A DNA stretch of 64,000 nt from Actinomycetales bacterium (lineage in GTDB: Bacteria; Actinomycetota; Actinomycetes; Actinomycetales; Kineosporiaceae): NCBI GenBank assembly GCA_012719445.1, contig JAAYAH010000072.1:24927-88926 (forward strand), read 5' to 3'. This document shows, piece by piece, positions 8,943 to 16,400 of this stretch. Positions within the stretch are counted from its first letter, which is position 1. The number at the start of each line of letters is the position of its first letter. Both the position numbers and the translations under genes were made by a program. The notes under the pieces are model-generated. The model did no database searches. It saw only the letters and a list, made by a program, of their open reading frames with translations, and was not told the DNA's origin.

Positions 8943-10294
8943 CCGGCACCTCCGGCCCGCACGAGCCGGTCGATGGTCGCGGCGCGGTGCACCCGCTCCC
9001 GCCGGGCGACGGCCTCCAGCTCACCGGCGAGGCCGTTGGCCTCGGCCGCCGCGTGGCCCGTCGCGACCGACAACGCGGCCGCGAGGCCCTGCTCGTCCAG
9101 GTCGGGGTCGACCGTCGCGAGATCGAACAGCACGTACGCCAGGTACCGCCGGGTGGCCTCGCTCCACCGCGGGGAGGAGGCACCCACGGCCCGACCGCTC
9201 GGCACGAGGTCACTCGGGGTGAGGTCACTCGGGGTGAGGTCATTCGGCACGAGATCACTCGGGGTGAGGTCACTCGGCGCGAGATCACTCGGCGCGAGGT
9301 CGAGGGCGGGGAAGAACTGGCGAGCGTGGGCGAGCACGGCGGCGGTGCGCATCCAGGGCACGGCGAGCACCGCCTCGATCAGGACCCGGGTGATCCGCTC
9401 CAGGTGCTCCCGGTCGAGGAGGTCGAGGCGGTCGAGATCGAGCACCGGCGCGAGCAGGACCCGTACCTCGTCGTCCCCCGGGTCCCGCTCCGGTGCCGCG
9501 GGAACCCCGTCGCCGTCCACCGGCTGTCCCGCCGACCCGGGCCGCCCCGCCGGCAGCGGGGGGACGGGGCGGCGCCGCCACCGGGACAGTGCCCTGGCGC
9601 GCAGCACCGTCTCCGGGTGGGTCGCCCCCCGCGACCCGTCCTCGCCGAGATCGACGGCCTCGGCCTGGACGAGGAAGGAGGCTGCGTCGACCTCTGCGAG
9701 ACCGGTGGCGGCCTTGACCAGGGCCGACACGGCCACGTGCAGGTCGCAGCAGGCGAGCAGCGCCCCCCGGTCCGCGAACAGCTCGGTGGCGAGGTTCCAG
9801 CGCCGCGCCGTCTCGAGGTGCACCGGAGGTGTCGCCGGGTCGAGGCCGAGGGCAGCCAGCAGTCGGTCGGCGACGAGCAGGTCGCCGCCGTCGGCCGTCC
9901 ACAGCACCCGGTGGGCCAGCTCGTGGCCGACGACGGCGCACAGCTCGCGGTCGTCGAGCAGGTTGAGCAGGCCGCCCGAGAAGACGATCACGAGCTCGTC
10001 GGGCAGGTCGAGGAGGGAGGCGTTCGCCGTGGCGTCGACCGACCCCTCGAGCTGGTACACCGTCACCGGACCGCCGACCCCGAGTGCCGCGCCCGCCCGC
10101 CGCACCGCCTCGGCGAGCGCCGGGTGGGCGTCCGGGTCGAGCCGGTAGGACCGTCGCAGCAGCTCGGCGTGGGCCGCACGGGACGGCCCCGGCCTCCGCA
10201 CCGACTCCGCGAAAGCGGCCCACGACTCCGGAGCCTCCTGGCGCAGCCGCCCGGCGACCCTCCGGTGGTAGTCGAGCGGCACCAACCCGTTCAC
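8939..10294 (-). CDS. M48-like zinc metallopeptidase, first gene of a helicase operon
   Basis: A protein of 451 residues from the chosen GTG. HELAH at 124-128 supplies two zinc-binding His and the catalytic Glu. ELFAD at 171-175 supplies the third zinc ligand, as in M48 (Ste24/HtpX-like) peptidases. No strong membrane helix is seen, so it is probably cytosolic. The C-terminal third contains about seven tandem PSDL-type pentapeptides, then a conserved-looking ~85-residue tail. GTG 10294 is preferred over GTG 10318 because TAGGGT lies 7 bases upstream, suggesting a leaderless mRNA. Its stop overlaps the helicase start by 4 bases, so it probably acts with it. A protease paired with a nuclease-helicase suggests activation by cleavage, but the substrate is unknown. 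Confidence 0.82.
   Translation of the reverse strand: MNGLVPLDYHRRVAGRLRQEAPESWAAFAESVRRPGPSRAAHAELLRRSYRLDPDAHPALAEAVRRAGAALGVGGPVTVYQLEGSVDATANASLLDLPDELVIVFSGGLLNLLDDRELCAVVGHELAHRVLWTADGGDLLVADRLLAALGLDPATPPVHLETARRWNLATELFADRGALLACCDLHVAVSALVKAATGLAEVDAASFLVQAEAVDLGEDGSRGATHPETVLRARALSRWRRRPVPPLPAGRPGSAGQPVDGDGVPAAPERDPGDDEVRVLLAPVLDLDRLDLLDREHLERITRVLIEAVLAVPWMRTAAVLAHARQFFPALDLAPSDLAPSDLTPSDLVPNDLTPSDLTPSDLVPSGRAVGASSPRWSEATRRYLAYVLFDLATVDPDLDEQGLAAALSVATGHAAAEANGLAGELEAVARRERVHRAATIDRLVRAGGAG
9207..9302 (-). repeat. 15-bp tandem repeat inside the M48-like gene
   Basis: About six to seven near-identical 15-bp units (CTCGGGGTGAGGTCA-like on the plus strand) encode the PSDL-type pentapeptides. 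The unit length is a multiple of three, so copy-number changes keep the frame. Confidence 0.85.
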
Positions 10295-10301
10295 CCGCGG
10301 G

Positions 10302-10307
10302 ACCCTA
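10302..10307 (-). promoter_or_regulatory. -10 element (TAGGGT) of the M48-helicase operon
   Basis: On the minus strand TAGGGT is followed by 7 bases and then the GTG at 10294. This fits a leaderless transcript and decides the start chosen for the peptidase gene. No clear -35 box. Confidence 0.4.
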
Positions 10308-10334
10308 CCCGGGCGCACCGACCAGGTGACGACA

Positions 10335-10385
10335 GTGATCGCGAAGGATCCGGTGAGCCATGGCCTCCGGATGCTTCGCGATCAC
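10335..10385. terminator. Long inverted repeat between divergent genes
   Basis: Nineteen-base arms (10335-10353 and 10367-10385) match with one mismatch around a 13-base loop. The hairpin lies upstream of both the M48-like gene and the hypothetical gene, so it could insulate them or act as a protein-binding site rather than end either gene. Confidence 0.5.
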
Positions 10386-10437
10386 GGGTGTTCGGCAGAT
10401 CCCCGTTCGTGTCCCGGCCCTCCGTCGGGTGTTCGCG

Positions 10438-10827
10438 GTGGACGATCCAGGGGTGGCAGCCGAGACGGCCGGACGCATCGCCGAACTGGTGGCCGCCTGT
10501 CCCGGGCGCTTCGGCCTCCCCGACCCCCTGGACGCGGCGGTCGAGGTCCGGCGGCTCGGCGCGGGTGAGAGCTCCACGGCCTGGCTGGTCAGCGTGGGGG
10601 ATGCCGCCGGTCCCGGCATGGCCCGGCGACCGGTGACGGCCACCGCGGAGCCGGAGTCGGTGGTGGTCAGGGTGGCGGCCCGGCCGGTCGACCGACTGCC
10701 CCGCCCGATGGCGGCGGAGTTCGCCGCGCTCGCCCTCCGCGGCGGGACGGCGGACCGCCGCGCCGAGGGCCGGTACACCGACGCCGTCCGCCTGCTCACC
10801 CGCGGCCTGCACGAGCGGCTGAGCTGA
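10438..10827 (+). CDS. Hypothetical protein
   Basis: About 129 residues from GTG 10438. I do not recognise the family. Codon use is typical of the window and the product is rich in Ala, Val and Arg, with a central segment VVVRVAARPVDRLPRPMA and no signal peptide, membrane helix or Cys motif. The frame extends upstream to ATG 10360, but that codon lies in the loop of a long hairpin and the extra residues look non-coding. GTG 10429, 10438 and 10453 are all possible starts and none has a good ribosome-binding site. Downstream is a short GC-rich repeat, then the MMPL gene. Confidence 0.5.
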   Translation: MDDPGVAAETAGRIAELVAACPGRFGLPDPLDAAVEVRRLGAGESSTAWLVSVGDAAGPGMARRPVTATAEPESVVVRVAARPVDRLPRPMAAEFAALALRGGTADRRAEGRYTDAVRLLTRGLHERLS

Positions 10828-10832
10828 CACAG

Positions 10833-10883
10833 TCCCCGCGCGGCCCCCGCGGCTCACCCCGCGCGGCTCCCCCGCGGCTCACC
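10833..10883. repeat. Two-unit GC-rich tandem repeat
   Basis: Two ~24-base units of the form CCCCGCGCGGC..CCCGCGGCTCA lie directly after the hypothetical gene. A small inverted repeat (GGCTCA..TGAGCC) overlaps the end and may act as a terminator. The rest of the 220-base spacer before the MMPL gene shows nothing recognisable. Confidence 0.55.
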
Positions 10884-11047
10884 GGCGGCTGAGCCGGCAC
10901 AGGTGACCCGGCGACGCGCCAGCGTTCGCCGTCCCGCGACAGTCGTGATATCAACGCTGCGTCGGAAAAATCGCCGCCCCGGCGACGACGCCGAGGCTGC
11001 CGCGGTGCCCTGTGGGCCAGCGACACGACCGAACGGGACGGAAACGC

Positions 11048-13234
11048 ATGACCTCGACCATCGGTGCCCTCGTGGCCGGATCACGGCGTCGCGCACTCCT
11101 CGTGGTGGTGCTGTGGCTCCTCCTCGCGGGCGTCGTCCCCCGGCTCACCCCGACCGTGGACGAGGTCAAGGATCCCGGAGGGGCCAACTCCCCCGTCGCC
11201 GGCGCGGAGTCCGGCGCGGCCAGGGACCTGCTGCTGAAGGAGTTCCCGGACCAGCGCGGCGTACCGGCGATCATCGTCCTGCGCAGTCCCGGCGGGCTGA
11301 CCCCTGCGGACGAGGCGGAGGTCGCCCGGATCGGCCAGGCCCTCACCGGGCCCGACGCACCGGAGGGGGTCGACGGCGTGGTGTCCGTCGCGACGACCCC
11401 CCAGGCCAAGGCCTCCCTGGTGTCCCCGGACGGCACGACAACCACGATCATCGTCCCGATCCGGGGCCTCTCCAGCAACGACGACCGCTTCCTCGAGACC
11501 GTCGAGGCCATCCGGAAGATCGCCGCGAAGCACGCGGGCGACCGCGAGGTGCTGGTCACCGGCCCCGCCGGGATCGCCACCGACGCCGTCAAGGTCTTCA
11601 AGGACGCCGACCTGGTGCTCCTGCTCATCACGGTGGCCCTCGTGCTCGGCCTGCTGCTGATCATCTACCGGTCGCCACTGCTCGCGCTCATCCCGCTCCT
11701 CGGCGTCGGGGTCGCCCTCCAGCTCACCGAGGCCGTCGGAGCCGCGCTCGCGGACGCCGGGGTGATCACCATCGACGCCTCGTCGGCCTCGATCATGACG
11801 GTGCTGCTCTTCGGGGCGGGGACGGACTACGCCCTGTTCCTCGTGATGCGCTTCCGGGAGGAACTGGCCACCACCACCGACCGGTACGCGGCCATGCGCG
11901 CGGCCATCCGCCGGGTCGGCGGGGCGGTGCTCTCCAGCGGGCTCACCGTCGTCCTCGCGCTGCTCACCCTGCTGCTGGCCGTCGTCCCGGCCACCAGGGA
12001 GTTCGGGTCGTTCCTCGCCCTCGGTGTCGCGATGATCCTGCTGGTGACGGTGACCTTCCTGCCCGCGGCGGTGCTGCTCGCCGGGAAGGCCGCGTTCTGG
12101 CCGATGCGGCAGGTGGCGCGGGATCCGGGTGAGCTGTCGTTCTGGGGCCGGGTTGGAGCCGTGGTGCTGCGGCGGCCGCTCGCGGTGGCGGCCTCCGGCC
12201 TGGTCGTCCTGGTCGCGCTCGCCCTCGGCCTCGTCGGCTACACCCCGAACTCGAACCTCATCAGCGACTTCCGGGCCGAGACCGACTCGTTGCGCGGGCA
12301 GCAGGTGCTCGACGAGGCGTTCCCGGCCGGCCAGCTCGCCCCGACGACGGTCCTGGTCAGGGGGGACGCCGCGGCCCAGGACGTCGAGGCGGTCGCCGCG
12401 GCGGTGCGCGGGGTCGAGGGTGTCGCCTCCGTCGGCCGGCCGGTGCCGGCTCCGGGAGGCGGGGTCGTCCGGCTCCAGGTCGTCTACGACGACGATCCCT
12501 ACGGGACCCCTGCGCTGGAGCGCACCGGGACGGTGCGCGAGGTCGCGTCCCGGGCGGCACCGGGAGCCGAGGTGCTCGTCGGTGGCGAGAGCGCCAACGC
12601 CCTGGACAACCGGACCCTCAACGCCCGCGACTTCCGGATCATCGCCGTCGCCATGGCCGTGCTCATCCTCACCGTCCTCGGTCTGCTGCTGCGGGCGGTC
12701 GCGGCACCCCTGGTCCTGCTGGGCACCACGGCGTTGTCGCTCATGTCCGCGCTGGGCGTGACGGTGCTGACCTGGGTCACCTTCGCCGGGCAGGCCGGGA
12801 CCAGTGACCGGGTCCCGCTCTACTCGCTGATCTTCCTGGTCGCGCTGGGGGTCGACTACAACATCCTGCTGGCCAGCCGGATGCGCGAGGAACTCGCGAT
12901 CCACGGCTTCCCCGAGGGCATCCGGGTGGCGCTGACCAGGACCGGCGGCGTGATCACCTCGGCGGGGCTGATCCTCGCCGGGACCTTCGCGGTGCTGATG
13001 ACCCAGCCGATCAACTCGCTGCTCCAGTTCGGCTTCGCGATGGCCGTCGGCCTGCTGCTGGACACCTTCCTCATCCGTGGCGCCCTGGTGCCGGCCCTGT
13101 TCCGGCTGGCAGGTCCGCGGGTGTGGTACCCGAGCCGTCTCGGCCGGGACGGCGGACCGTCGACGACCGTCGAGGAGGGATCCGGCACGGACCGGACCCC
13201 CGTCCCGGCCGTCGGCGAGCCGGGACGCGACTGA
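11048..13234 (+). CDS. MMPL-family membrane transporter
   Basis: A 728-residue RND-superfamily exporter with the two-fold repeat of MMPL proteins. There is one N-terminal helix and a periplasmic loop with VDEVKDPGGANSP, then two helical bundles, each carrying the Asp-Tyr pair of the proton relay (FGAGTDYALFL and LGVDYNILL). Such proteins move lipids or hydrophobic compounds outward using proton-motive force. The ATG is preceded by GGGACGGA and fits the usual short N-terminus; an earlier in-frame ATG at 11012 adds residues that look non-coding. A TetR gene follows after 3 bases, so the pair probably forms an inducible efflux unit. Confidence 0.92.
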   Translation: MTSTIGALVAGSRRRALLVVVLWLLLAGVVPRLTPTVDEVKDPGGANSPVAGAESGAARDLLLKEFPDQRGVPAIIVLRSPGGLTPADEAEVARIGQALTGPDAPEGVDGVVSVATTPQAKASLVSPDGTTTTIIVPIRGLSSNDDRFLETVEAIRKIAAKHAGDREVLVTGPAGIATDAVKVFKDADLVLLLITVALVLGLLLIIYRSPLLALIPLLGVGVALQLTEAVGAALADAGVITIDASSASIMTVLLFGAGTDYALFLVMRFREELATTTDRYAAMRAAIRRVGGAVLSSGLTVVLALLTLLLAVVPATREFGSFLALGVAMILLVTVTFLPAAVLLAGKAAFWPMRQVARDPGELSFWGRVGAVVLRRPLAVAASGLVVLVALALGLVGYTPNSNLISDFRAETDSLRGQQVLDEAFPAGQLAPTTVLVRGDAAAQDVEAVAAAVRGVEGVASVGRPVPAPGGGVVRLQVVYDDDPYGTPALERTGTVREVASRAAPGAEVLVGGESANALDNRTLNARDFRIIAVAMAVLILTVLGLLLRAVAAPLVLLGTTALSLMSALGVTVLTWVTFAGQAGTSDRVPLYSLIFLVALGVDYNILLASRMREELAIHGFPEGIRVALTRTGGVITSAGLILAGTFAVLMTQPINSLLQFGFAMAVGLLLDTFLIRGALVPALFRLAGPRVWYPSRLGRDGGPSTTVEEGSGTDRTPVPAVGEPGRD

Positions 13235-13237
13235 CAC

Positions 13238-13813
13238 GTGCCGAGGATCAGCGCCGGAACCGTCGCCGAGCACCGGGCCCGCCAGCGACAGGTGCTGCTG
13301 GCTGCCGCCCGGGACCTGCTCGTCGACGGCGGCTACCCGGCGCTGACCTTCGCGGCCCTCGCCCGGCGGGCCGGCCTCGCCCGGCCGAGCGTGTACGCCT
13401 ACTTCCGGACCAGGGAAGAGGTCGTCGTCGCTCTCTGCGAGGTCGAACTGCCCGCGGTCGGGGCCGAGGTCGTCCGGGCGGTGGCTGACGCGGAGAGCCC
13501 ACGGGACCGGCTGGAGGCCTACGTCAGGGCCCAGTTGGCCGCGGTCGGCGACGATCAGTTCCGGCTCGCCCACGTCCTCGCCGACGCTCCGCTGTCGACG
13601 TCGGCGCGAGCGCACATCGGCCGGCTGCACCGGGAGCTCATCCCGGACGCCGTCCCGATCCTCACCGAACTGGGCAACCCGAGACCCCGCGTCGCCGCCC
13701 TGCTGCTGCAGGGCCTGCTCACCACGGCGGTGACGGCCATCGACGACGGCGTCCCCGCCGACCAGGTGGTCGAGGCGACGGTGGACACCGCCCTCGACGG
13801 CCTGGCGCGCTGA
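13238..13813 (+). CDS. TetR-family transcriptional regulator
   Basis: A 191-residue protein. The N-terminal helix-turn-helix is classical: LLAAARDLLVDGGYPALTF, here cut at TF, then ALARRAGLARPSVYAYF with the recognition helix ending SVYAYF (about residues 12-55). The C-terminal helices should form the ligand pocket. The GTG start lies 3 bases after the MMPL stop, so the genes are co-transcribed and the repressor probably controls its own operon from the region upstream of 11048. I could not identify a clear operator there. The ligand is unknown. Confidence 0.9.
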   Translation: MPRISAGTVAEHRARQRQVLLAAARDLLVDGGYPALTFAALARRAGLARPSVYAYFRTREEVVVALCEVELPAVGAEVVRAVADAESPRDRLEAYVRAQLAAVGDDQFRLAHVLADAPLSTSARAHIGRLHRELIPDAVPILTELGNPRPRVAALLLQGLLTTAVTAIDDGVPADQVVEATVDTALDGLAR

Positions 13814-14131
13814 TCGCGAGCCTCGCCCCCCGGGCCCGCGTACTCGATCGGTCGGCGTCCGGCGCCGTCCGCGACAAGCCTCCTGCAAGCTTTGGTTAAG
13901 AACCACGATGTTCAATGGCTTCGGCGACACCAGGGGGCACCGTGGGGGACGCCGCTCCGGCATGTACCGAGGGCTGGCCGGCTGGGAGCGGAACGACATC
14001 TCAGTGACCATCCCCGTGTTTTCCCCACACGGCCCGACGCAGGGCCGGAAGATTGCCCCTGCGCATCTCAGTGAATGACACGAGTTCATTCATGGCAGAT
14101 TCGACGGGGATCGATTCTTACCACTACCCGC

Positions 14132-14293
14132 CTACTGTGACGCATCTCTCCCACAGTAGAGGGAGAACACCCCCCGAAGACCGGACCAGACCGCGTCATC
14201 ACCAGCCCACAAGGCCTTGAGCTGGGACGACGCCCCACACACCTTGTGGAACATGGCCATGACATCAGGCGGCGACACCCCATGGAACCACAT
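14132..14293 (-). CDS. Possible small ORF (53 residues)
   Basis: A short minus-strand frame starts at ATG 14293 (MWFHGVSPPDVMAMF) and ends on the inverted repeat at 14132. Its composition is protein-like, with several Trp, Phe and Cys residues and moderate third-position GC, but there is no good ribosome-binding site and I do not recognise it. It could equally be the remains of a longer gene. Confidence 0.2.
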   Translation of the reverse strand: MWFHGVSPPDVMAMFHKVCGASSQLKALWAGDDAVWSGLRGVFSLYCGRDASQ

Positions 14294-14456
14294 CCCGAGG
14301 ACAATTCACGATACCAGGTGTCTTCGCACAGGACCGCGAGGGGAAGAGTTCTCGACCGTGTGACGAACCTCATTGTGATCACACGACAGGTAACCGATCG
14401 ACTACTAACTGCCTAACCCGATGCCCCCATCAAAGCCTCTGCTACAGTGACGGCCG

Positions 14457-14470
14457 CCAAAGGCCTTTGG
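14457..14470. promoter_or_regulatory. 14-base perfect palindrome in the leader of the SH3-like gene
   Basis: CCAAAGGCCTTTGG lies 56-69 bases before the SH3 start codon. A second small hairpin (ACCCTC..GAGGGT, 14487-14506) sits between it and the ribosome-binding site. Either could bind a regulator or shape the 5' leader. The role is inferred. Confidence 0.35.
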
Positions 14471-14525
14471 TGTCAACTACTCGCATACCCTCGATTGTTA
14501 GAGGGTTACTCGACAGGAGGTAAAG

Positions 14526-14855
14526 ATGAGGCACGGGGGAACCCGCCGCGCGCTCTCCGCTCTGGCACTCGCCCTGACCGCGACCCTCGGGGTGGGAGTC
14601 TCCAGCGCGGCCGCCGAGGCCTACGGCGACTACCTGACCGCCACCAAGATCCGGACCGGCCCCAGCACCAACTACACGGCGGTCGGCGTCGGCTACCCGG
14701 GTCACGGCGTGGTCATCGACTACGCCTACAGCATGGCCCAGAACATCAACGGCAACAGGCAGTGGAACCACCACACCAACCTCACCACCAGCAAGGTCGG
14801 GTTCAGCTCCGACTACTACATGGACTACGAGGGCTGGTTCTGGCTGTACCTGTGA
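14526..14855 (+). CDS. Small secreted protein with bacterial SH3-like domain
   Basis: A 109-residue exported protein. A signal peptide (RRALSALALALTATLGVGV, cleavage near AAAEA at ~30) is followed by ~78 residues whose core TKIRTGPSTNYTAVG and VNGN-like NINGNRQWNHH match bacterial SH3 (SH3_3) domains, which bind cell-wall peptide or glycan. It has no catalytic part, so it is probably a wall-binding ligand or inhibitor. AGGAGGT lies 7 bases before the ATG, the best ribosome-binding site in the region, and suggests high expression. A strong terminator follows, so it is transcribed apart from the ABC operon downstream. Confidence 0.75.
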   Translation: MRHGGTRRALSALALALTATLGVGVSSAAAEAYGDYLTATKIRTGPSTNYTAVGVGYPGHGVVIDYAYSMAQNINGNRQWNHHTNLTTSKVGFSSDYYMDYEGWFWLYL

Positions 14856-14872
14856 GCGCCTGAGGCGTGACA

Positions 14873-14907
14873 GGCCGCCTGTGCCGGCACCCCCGGCACA
14901 GGCGGCC
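14873..14907 (+). terminator. Hairpin terminator of the SH3-like gene
   Basis: A perfect 15-bp stem (14873-14887 with 14893-14907) with loop CACCC starts 17 bases after the stop codon. Confidence 0.75.
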
Positions 14908-14969
14908 GCCCCCGGCTCGCTCCTCAGCTCCCACCCCACCGTTCCGCGCAGTCCCAGAAAGGCTCGTCC

Positions 14970-15851
14970 GTGACGCACGTCCGCTCCTCCGTCGTCGTCT
15001 GTCTCCTCGCCGTGCTGGTCTCCGGATGCGCGTCGGGGGAACCGACGAAGGGGTCCGCCGACCCACCGCCCACCAGCCCCACCACGGTGACCCCCGGCTC
15101 ACCCGTGGACCTGCCGCTCGACGCCTACTCAGGAACCGGCCAGGTCGAGGTGCTGCTCCGAGCACAGGAGCTGCTGCTCCGTGACTGCATGCAGGCGAAG
15201 GGGTTCCGGTACGAGATCACGAATGCCCCCATGACCCGTGCCACCGGGAAGAACCTCGTCCGCCGTCCCTACGGGCTGACCGACCGTGCGCAGGCGGCGG
15301 AGTTCGGATATCACGACCCGAGGGCGATCGCGGCCCGCAGCCGGCCGACGCCGACGGCCGGGCCTCCCTCGGACGCGTACATGATGGCGTTGCACGGCTA
15401 CACCGTCGACAAGCCCGGGACCACCGCGGGTGGCTGCATGAAGCAGGCCATCGACCGGCTCAGTTCCGATCTCGACGAGACCACCGCGACCCTGGTGGGG
15501 CGGCTGACGGAGGAGGCCAGGAGCCGGACCGCCGACGATCCCCGCGTCGACGACGCGGTGACCGCCTGGAGCCGGTGCATGGCCGGACGGGGGTTCCGTT
15601 ACGGTTCCCCGACAGACGCCGAGTCCGCGGCCTGGCCCGAGAAGCCGGACGCGAAGGAGAAGGCCACGGCGGTCGCGGACGTCGAGTGCAAGGAGGAGAC
15701 CGACCTCGCCGGGATCTGGTCCACCGTCGAGGCCGCCTACCAGCACCGGGCGATCGAACAGAACGCCGAAGCCCTGCAGCACGTCCGAGCTCTCCTGGCC
15801 AGGAGAGCGGCCCGTGCTGCGGACATCGTCGCCGAGGACACGGAGACATGA
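14970..15851 (+). CDS. Lipoprotein with Cys-Met repeat motifs, first gene of ABC operon
   Basis: A 293-residue predicted lipoprotein. The lipobox VSGC ends at Cys 20, followed by a Pro/Thr-rich linker. Two similar segments carry CMQAKGFRY and CMAGRGFRY, a paired Cys-Met..Gly-Phe-Arg-Tyr motif. I have seen this pattern in actinobacterial lipoproteins near MacAB-like transporters but cannot name a function. The GTG start is preceded by AGAAAGG. The ATG of the next gene overlaps the stop. It probably sits on the outer face of the membrane as a partner of the transporter encoded downstream. Confidence 0.7.
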   Translation: MTHVRSSVVVCLLAVLVSGCASGEPTKGSADPPPTSPTTVTPGSPVDLPLDAYSGTGQVEVLLRAQELLLRDCMQAKGFRYEITNAPMTRATGKNLVRRPYGLTDRAQAAEFGYHDPRAIAARSRPTPTAGPPSDAYMMALHGYTVDKPGTTAGGCMKQAIDRLSSDLDETTATLVGRLTEEARSRTADDPRVDDAVTAWSRCMAGRGFRYGSPTDAESAAWPEKPDAKEKATAVADVECKEETDLAGIWSTVEAAYQHRAIEQNAEALQHVRALLARRAARAADIVAEDTET

Positions 15852-16369
15852 CCCGCCCCGGAGCACCCATGGCATCCCGACACCGGCGGCAGGCTCTCCG
15901 GCTGGGCACCGCCGCCGCAGGGTGCGCCCTCCTGATCACGGCCTGCGGCGACTCCCCGGCCCCTCGGGAGCAGAACCGCGCCGAGGCCGAGGTCCGGCGG
16001 GACTACCTGGCCTACTGGGATGCCTGGTTGGCGGCCAGCGCCGCATCGGATCCCGATCTCCCGGACCTGTCCCGGCACGCGGCTAGCAGGCAGCTGGCGA
16101 TGCTCCGGGCGAACCTGCGCGAGTCCGCGGCCGACGGGACGGTGACGAAGGGGTCCGTCGGGCACGACATCCGCTCCGTCACCCACGGCGAGCAGACGTC
16201 GTTCGTCACCGACTGCGTGGATCTCGACGACTGGGTGATCCACGACCGGGCCAGCGGGAAACCCGTCAAGCAGCTCCTAGACCGGCCGAGCCAACTGGCC
16301 ACCTACACCCTCGCCGTCACCGAGCACGGCTGGCTGGTGACGGACTCCACCGTCGTCGACCAGTGCTGA
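15848..16369 (+). CDS. Small lipoprotein of the ABC operon
   Basis: A 173-residue predicted lipoprotein. Residues 10-35 form a signal with lipobox ITAC; the mature part begins CGDSPAPREQNRAE. The mature domain, with a helix RRDYLAYWDAWLAA and strands TSFVTDCVDLDDWVIHD and HGWLVTDSTVVDQC, looks like a small alpha+beta fold of the NTF2-like kind. Its ATG overlaps the previous stop by 4 bases, which fixes the start and shows tight coupling. The adaptor gene follows 31 bases later. Function unknown; an extracytoplasmic partner of the ABC exporter is the best guess. Confidence 0.65.
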   Translation: MTRPGAPMASRHRRQALRLGTAAAGCALLITACGDSPAPREQNRAEAEVRRDYLAYWDAWLAASAASDPDLPDLSRHAASRQLAMLRANLRESAADGTVTKGSVGHDIRSVTHGEQTSFVTDCVDLDDWVIHDRASGKPVKQLLDRPSQLATYTLAVTEHGWLVTDSTVVDQC

Positions 16370-16400
16370 CCTCGGCAGCACCGACCACAGGAACCCGCTC

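Larger units (their letters stand above)
13814..14525. other. 712-base AT-richer spacer
   Basis: The GC content falls visibly below that of the flanks. I see no convincing long gene. The spacer holds an inverted repeat CTACTGTG..CACAGTAG (14132-14139 / 14152-14159), GAATGA..TCATTC near 14072-14090, a possible 53-codon minus-strand frame, and the leader of the SH3-like gene. It may be the remnant of transferred DNA. Confidence 0.5.

Noticed and set aside
9207..9302. Possible CRISPR-like array
   Set aside because: Units are contiguous with no unique spacers and are in frame with a protein. No cas gene is seen in the window.
10360..10437. Upstream ATG of the hypothetical gene
   Set aside because: The codon lies in the loop of a long inverted repeat and the added residues look non-coding.
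11081..14089. 1002-codon minus-strand frame over the MMPL/TetR genes
   Set aside because: It is the antisense shadow of the MMPL and TetR genes, Arg/Gly/Asp-rich with no domain; the plus-strand genes have clear families and starts.
14086..14382. 98-codon minus-strand frame in the AT-richer spacer
   Set aside because: No ribosome-binding site and composition unlike genes here; a different, shorter frame in the same place looks more protein-like.
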